DNA of 9,113 bases from Lentisphaerota bacterium (lineage in GTDB: Bacteria > Verrucomicrobiota > Kiritimatiellia > RFP12 > UBA3636), in assembly GCA_012514445.1 (NCBI GenBank), contig JAAZAI010000195.1, positions 1 through 9,113 on the forward strand, read 5' to 3'. Positions 6,138 through 9,113 of this stretch are shown here, in pieces. Each line of letters begins with the position of its first letter. Within the stretch, counting starts at the first letter, position 1. The notes beneath the pieces were generated by a model that saw only the letters and a list, made by a program, of their open reading frames with translations, did not search any database and was not told where the DNA came from. The position numbers and the translations under genes were made by a program.

Positions 6138-6197
6138 GTAATCGGTCGAGTCGATGAATGCCCTTTGCATGCCCGACACCCGGCGACCTGACCGATT
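6138..6197. promoter_or_regulatory. Widely spaced pair of AATCGGTC half-sites upstream of the lyase gene
   Basis: AATCGGTC at 6140-6147 (within GTAATCGGTC, 6138-6147) and its inverse GACCGATT at 6190-6197 are perfect 8 bp complements with 42 bp between their inner ends. They match the half-site of the palindrome at 5975-5992. Positions are suitable for cooperative binding or looping with that palindrome, if a regulator uses them. Confidence 0.35.
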
Positions 6198-6260
6198 GCC
6201 CTCTTGCCTCCGCCCGCCTCCCTGTGCGACAATCCCGCCATTCATCACGAGATCATCCCC

Positions 6261-8099
6261 ATGCCCGCCATCAACGATTCCGCCGCAAGCGCACGCGCGC
6301 GCCTCGACGCCGTCCTCGGCGACGCACCCTTCTCCCTGCTCCGCCCGCTCGACGACGAGGCCGCCTGGCGCGACGCGTTCGCCCGCACCGGCTGCGACCC
6401 CGCCGACGCCATCGCCGAGGGCGACCGCGCCCTCCAAACCGCGGACTGGTCGCCCATTCCGGACGACCTCTACCTCGAATTCTCCCGCAACGGCAACCGC
6501 GTCAACTACCAGAAGGCCCTCGCCGAGAAGACGGCGCCCCTCAACGCCCTCCTGCTCGCCGAATGCGCCGAACGCCAGGGCCGGTTCGTCCCCGCCATCG
6601 TCGCCGGCCTCGAATGCCTCTATCTCCAGGCCAAGTCCTGGACGCTCCCCGCGCACGACCCCGGCACCACCACGTTCCTCGGCACGTTCGTCCACATCGA
6701 CCTCGTCTCCTCCGCCGTCGCCGCGCGGCTCGCGGACCTGCTCGTGCTCTTCGGCGGCCGCCTGCCCGCCGACGTCCACGCCCGCATCGCGTCCGCGATC
6801 CGCCACCACGTCGCGGATCCCGTCCTCGCCACGCTGCGCGGCGAGCGCAAGGCCGACTTCTGGATGGACTACACGAACAACTGGAACGCCGTCTGCTGGG
6901 CCGGCTGCGTCCGCGCCTTCCTCGCCCTCGACATGCCGCGCGAGGACCGGATCGCCGTGGCGGCGGCGGCCGTCGCCAACGTCCCGGCCTTCTTCGCGAG
7001 CTTCCACGCGGACGGCATTTCCTCCGAGGGCCAGGGCTACTGGGGGTACGGCTTCCTCCACTACACGCTGCTCGCCGAGACGCTGCGCATCGCCACGCGC
7101 GGACGCCTCGACCTGCTCGACACCCCCTTCGCCCGCCTCTGCGCCCGCAACCCCGTCTACACGGCGATGCACGGCAGCGCCTACCCGACTTTCGCGGACA
7201 TGCCCGTCAACATCCCCAGGGACGTCTCGCCGCTGACCGCCTGGCTCGACCGCCGCATGGGGTGGAGTCTGGACCTCGCCACGCCGCCCACGACGCCGCT
7301 GGCGGAAATCGGTTCGCTCTTCGCGTTCCATGCCGACGGCCTGCCCGTGCTTCGCGATCCGCTCCCGGCCGACACGCTGCGCGCCAGCCGGCTCCTTCCG
7401 GCCTCCGGCATCCTGATCAGCCGCGCACCGGACTGCGCCAAACCCTTCGCCCTCGCCATCAAGGGCGGCCACAACGGCGAGGACCACAACCACAACGACG
7501 TCGGCTCCTACTGCATTTTCTGGGACGGCGACTGGCTGGCCGCCGACCCCGGCGCGGAGACGTACACGCGCCGGACGTTCAGCGACCGGCGCTACGTCAG
7601 CCCGCTGCTCAACAGCTTCGGCCACGACGTCCCCCGCCTCGGGCCCGGCGTGCTCCAGTCGACCGGAGGGAGCTTCCGCGGCACGGTGGCGGAGTGCTCA
7701 CTCGGCCACGACGCGGACACGTACGGCCTCGACTTGGCCGGCGCCTACGAATTCGCCCCGCTCGTGAGCCTCCGCCGCAGCGTCGAGGCCCGCCGCCACG
7801 GGACGGAGGCGAGCTTCACCATCGACGACACCTTCGAGTACGACTCGCCGCAGGACTTCGAAACCGCGATCATCGTCTACGGCGAGGCCGCGCGAACGGC
7901 CGAGGACGCGATCGAGATCCGCCGATGGATGGGAGACCGCGCGATCGTCCGCGTCGAGACGTCCGCGCCCTGGGCCTTCTCCTGCGAGACGCTCGACGCC
8001 GAACCGAACTCGCCCCGCTACCCGCGCCCCGCGCGCATCGCCATCCGCTTCGCCGCGCCCGCGTCCTCGGGTTTCGTCCGCGTGACGTTCTCCTCCTGA
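6261..8099 (+). CDS. Heparinase II/III-family polysaccharide lyase-like protein
   Basis: 612 residues from the ATG at 6261; an earlier TTG at 6204 would add 19 residues with no signal-peptide character, so the ATG is preferred. The N-terminal half is alpha-helical and carries NNWNAVC (206-212) and EGQGYWGYG (256-264), motifs of the heparinase II alpha/alpha toroid with active-site aromatic and acidic residues. The C-terminal beta domain (about 390-610, PF07940-like) begins KGGHNGEDHNHNDVGSY (401-417), followed by DPGAETYT (429-436) and NSFGHDVP (451-458); the His and Asp here correspond in order to the catalytic and zinc-site residues of heparinase II. These enzymes cleave uronic-acid-containing polysaccharides by beta-elimination. 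No secretion signal, so it probably acts on imported oligosaccharides. Substrate (alginate, heparin-like, other) cannot be told. Divergent from the hydrolase operon and likely co-regulated with it. Confidence 0.85.
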   Translation: MPAINDSAASARARLDAVLGDAPFSLLRPLDDEAAWRDAFARTGCDPADAIAEGDRALQTADWSPIPDDLYLEFSRNGNRVNYQKALAEKTAPLNALLLAECAERQGRFVPAIVAGLECLYLQAKSWTLPAHDPGTTTFLGTFVHIDLVSSAVAARLADLLVLFGGRLPADVHARIASAIRHHVADPVLATLRGERKADFWMDYTNNWNAVCWAGCVRAFLALDMPREDRIAVAAAAVANVPAFFASFHADGISSEGQGYWGYGFLHYTLLAETLRIATRGRLDLLDTPFARLCARNPVYTAMHGSAYPTFADMPVNIPRDVSPLTAWLDRRMGWSLDLATPPTTPLAEIGSLFAFHADGLPVLRDPLPADTLRASRLLPASGILISRAPDCAKPFALAIKGGHNGEDHNHNDVGSYCIFWDGDWLAADPGAETYTRRTFSDRRYVSPLLNSFGHDVPRLGPGVLQSTGGSFRGTVAECSLGHDADTYGLDLAGAYEFAPLVSLRRSVEARRHGTEASFTIDDTFEYDSPQDFETAIIVYGEAARTAEDAIEIRRWMGDRAIVRVETSAPWAFSCETLDAEPNSPRYPRPARIAIRFAAPASSGFVRVTFSS

Positions 8100-8116
8100 A
8101 GAAGCTAAACAGGTAG

Positions 8117-8145
8117 TTGCGCATCCGCATTCGTTGCGTTAAGAT
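8117..8145 (+). promoter_or_regulatory. Candidate promoter for the cytidylate-kinase-like gene
   Basis: TTGCGC (8117-8122) and TAAGAT (8140-8145) are separated by 17 bp, in the 65 bp gap after the lyase stop. Transcription would begin near 8152, leaving a short leader that just includes the GGAGG. The local drop in GC around 8130-8148 supports a promoter, but the boxes are weak. Confidence 0.3.
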
Positions 8146-8153
8146 ACAGCCAT

Positions 8154-8158
8154 GGAGG
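8154..8158 (+). promoter_or_regulatory. Strong ribosome binding site (GGAGG)
   Basis: GGAGG lies six bases before the ATG at 8165 and decides that start over the in-frame TTG at 8117. It is the only strong Shine-Dalgarno among the gene starts in this window. An ATG at 8152 overlaps it in another frame and stops after nine codons. Confidence 0.75.
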
Positions 8159-8164
8159 TGCACC

Positions 8165-8791
8165 ATGAAGCGAACGGATAAATTTGCCATCACCGTCAGC
8201 CGCCAGCTCGGGAGCGGTGGCTCCTACATCGGCCAGCAGCTCGCCAAGCGGCTCGGCGTCTTCTACGCGGACCGCGCGATCATCCGCGGCGCGGCCGAGA
8301 AGCTCTCCGTCAAGGACCATACAGTCGCCGAACGCGAGGAGTCCGTGCCGGGCTTCTGGTCGTCGTTCGTCAACGCCACGTGCGTCTACCCGGATCTCTA
8401 CGTGCCGCCGGTCATGCTCGCGCCCACGGACTACGAACTGTTCATGGCCGAATCCGAGGTGATCCGCCGGCTCGCCGCCGAGCGCGCGACGGTCGTCATC
8501 GGCCGCCTCGCCTTCCAGGTCCTGCACGACCACCCCGCGCGCGTCAGCGTCTACTTCCACGCCCCGCTCGATTTCCGCGTCGAACGGTACGCGAAGCTCT
8601 ACAACACCACGCCGGAGGAGGCGCACAAGGCCATCGTCAAGTGCGACAAGCAGCGCAAGCACTACTGCCGCACGTTCGCCGGCGTCGATCCCTCCGATGC
8701 GCGCAACTACGACCTCTCCATCGACACCGCCCGCATCGGCTCGCTCGAAAAGGCCGTCGAACTCGTCCTCAACTACATTCAAATGCGCTGA
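8165..8791 (+). CDS. Cytidylate-kinase-like family protein (PF13189-like)
   Basis: 208 residues. The N-terminus reads ITVSRQLGSGGSYIGQQLAK (9-28): the position of a nucleotide-binding P-loop, but with GSGGSYIG in place of the usual GxxGxGK, as is normal in the cytidylate-kinase-like family rather than in Cmk itself. YADRAIIR (34-41), VVIGRLAFQVL (110-120) and the C-terminal NYDLSIDTARIG (181-192) follow in family order, with the basic KQRKHY (162-167) where the lid and phosphate-contacting residues lie. Length fits the family, whose members are found beside many unrelated genes and whose activity is largely untested; a nucleotide or small-molecule kinase role is inferred. Cytoplasmic. It has its own strong ribosome binding site and possible promoter, and is followed 37 nt later by the secreted-protein gene, so the two may be co-transcribed. 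Confidence 0.8.
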   Translation: MKRTDKFAITVSRQLGSGGSYIGQQLAKRLGVFYADRAIIRGAAEKLSVKDHTVAEREESVPGFWSSFVNATCVYPDLYVPPVMLAPTDYELFMAESEVIRRLAAERATVVIGRLAFQVLHDHPARVSVYFHAPLDFRVERYAKLYNTTPEEAHKAIVKCDKQRKHYCRTFAGVDPSDARNYDLSIDTARIGSLEKAVELVLNYIQMR

Positions 8792-8828
8792 CGAGCGCCC
8801 CCGCGCCGCCCGTCGCACCCCCAACCCC

Positions 8829-9113
8829 ATGCGCCTCCCGCCTTCAACCGCGCTGCTCTGCGCCCTGTTCGCGTTCGCGCCGGCCCCGACCGCGCACGGC
8901 GGCGAGGCCGGCGTGGCGTACCGCTTCGCGCCGCCCGTCCTCGCGGAGGCCGGCGACGGTTTTCTGCTCGCCACCGTCGAGGCGTGCGCCTCGCACGCGC
9001 TTCCCGGGCAGCCGATCCTGCCCGCGCGCACCGCGCGCATCCTCCTGCCGCCCGACGCCGTCGTGCGCGGCGTCTCCGCGGAACTCGATGCGCCCGTGGT
9101 CCGCATCGCCCTC
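8829..9113 (+). CDS. N-terminal part of a secreted protein with gingipain-like (C25) pro-region
   Basis: The first 95 codons of a frame that stays open at the window end. Residues about 6-22 form a hydrophobic segment followed by AHGG, which looks like a signal peptide although the n-region has only one Arg. The mature start then shows YRFAPPVLAEAGDGF (31-45) and PGQPILPARTARILLPPDA (59-77). A 'pG-x-P-x-LP ... lP.ga.v' pattern is characteristic of the pro-region of C25 (gingipain-type) cysteine peptidases and related large secreted proteins, which in PVC and Bacteroidota often end in a sorting domain. The catalytic domain is not in the window, so the peptidase call is tentative. No Shine-Dalgarno is visible before the ATG, which was chosen because the signal peptide follows directly. 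Confidence 0.55.
   Translation, partial: MRLPPSTALLCALFAFAPAPTAHGGEAGVAYRFAPPVLAEAGDGFLLATVEACASHALPGQPILPARTARILLPPDAVVRGVSAELDAPVVRIAL

Noticed and set aside
6120..7625. A 501-codon minus-strand frame opposite the lyase gene
   Set aside because: Low-complexity Gly/Val/Glu/Arg-rich translation with no recognisable domain; it is the shadow of the heparinase-family frame, whose catalytic motifs are intact.
8152..8181. Nine-codon upstream frame overlapping the ribosome binding site of the kinase-like gene
   Set aside because: The ATG has no ribosome binding site of its own and would begin at about the predicted transcription start; most likely coincidental.
8105..9106. A 333-codon minus-strand frame covering both the kinase-like gene and the secreted-protein start
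   Set aside because: It spans two genes with good family motifs on the other strand and has no motif of its own.

Overview
The window is about 9.1 kb of high-GC bacterial DNA with dense coding and little conserved Shine-Dalgarno signal. The gene content fits an anaerobic PVC-superphylum polysaccharide degrader of Kiritimatiellota/Verrucomicrobia/Lentisphaerae type: a heparinase II/III-family lyase, a PF12831-type FAD oxidoreductase, a class-C beta-lactamase-fold hydrolase, an MFS transporter fused to HEAT-like repeats, a cytidylate-kinase-like protein and the start of a secreted protein with a gingipain-like pro-region. The lineage is inferred from gene families only; there is no rRNA or other marker.

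Layout: (1) 1-236, + strand, the C-terminal end of a probable family-2 glycosyltransferase. (2) 235-695, a non-coding block between two convergent genes. It is bounded by inverted copies of one sequence (9 bp outer arm plus 19 bp inner arm, both perfect) and is packed with short perfect hairpins, so it looks like a fold-back or REP/MITE-like element. (3) 679-5885, - strand, a compact three-gene run in the order serine hydrolase, FAD-dependent oxidoreductase, MFS-HEAT transporter, with gaps of 28 and 46 nt, probably one operon. (4) 5886-6260, a divergent control region with an 18 bp perfect palindrome, two further copies of its half-site, an 8 bp tandem repeat array related to the ends of the fold-back element, and weak promoter-like sequences. 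(5) 6261-8099, + strand, heparinase II/III-family protein. (6) 8165-8791, + strand, cytidylate-kinase-like protein with a strong ribosome binding site. (7) 8829 to the window end, + strand, the start of a secreted protein.

How the genes may work together: the divergent hydrolase/FAD/transporter operon and the lyase could form a small carbohydrate-utilisation locus. The transporter would import oligosaccharide or uronate-type material and the lyase, hydrolase and oxidoreductase would process it. None of these three enzymes shows a signal peptide, so processing would be in the cytoplasm. The AATCGGTC half-sites on both sides of the divergent region suggest one regulator for both arms; no regulator gene is in the window. 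The substrate cannot be told from the sequence. The most unusual items are the fold-back element whose two ends overlap the stop codons of both flanking genes, the MFS-HEAT fusion, and the shared palindromic operator candidate.
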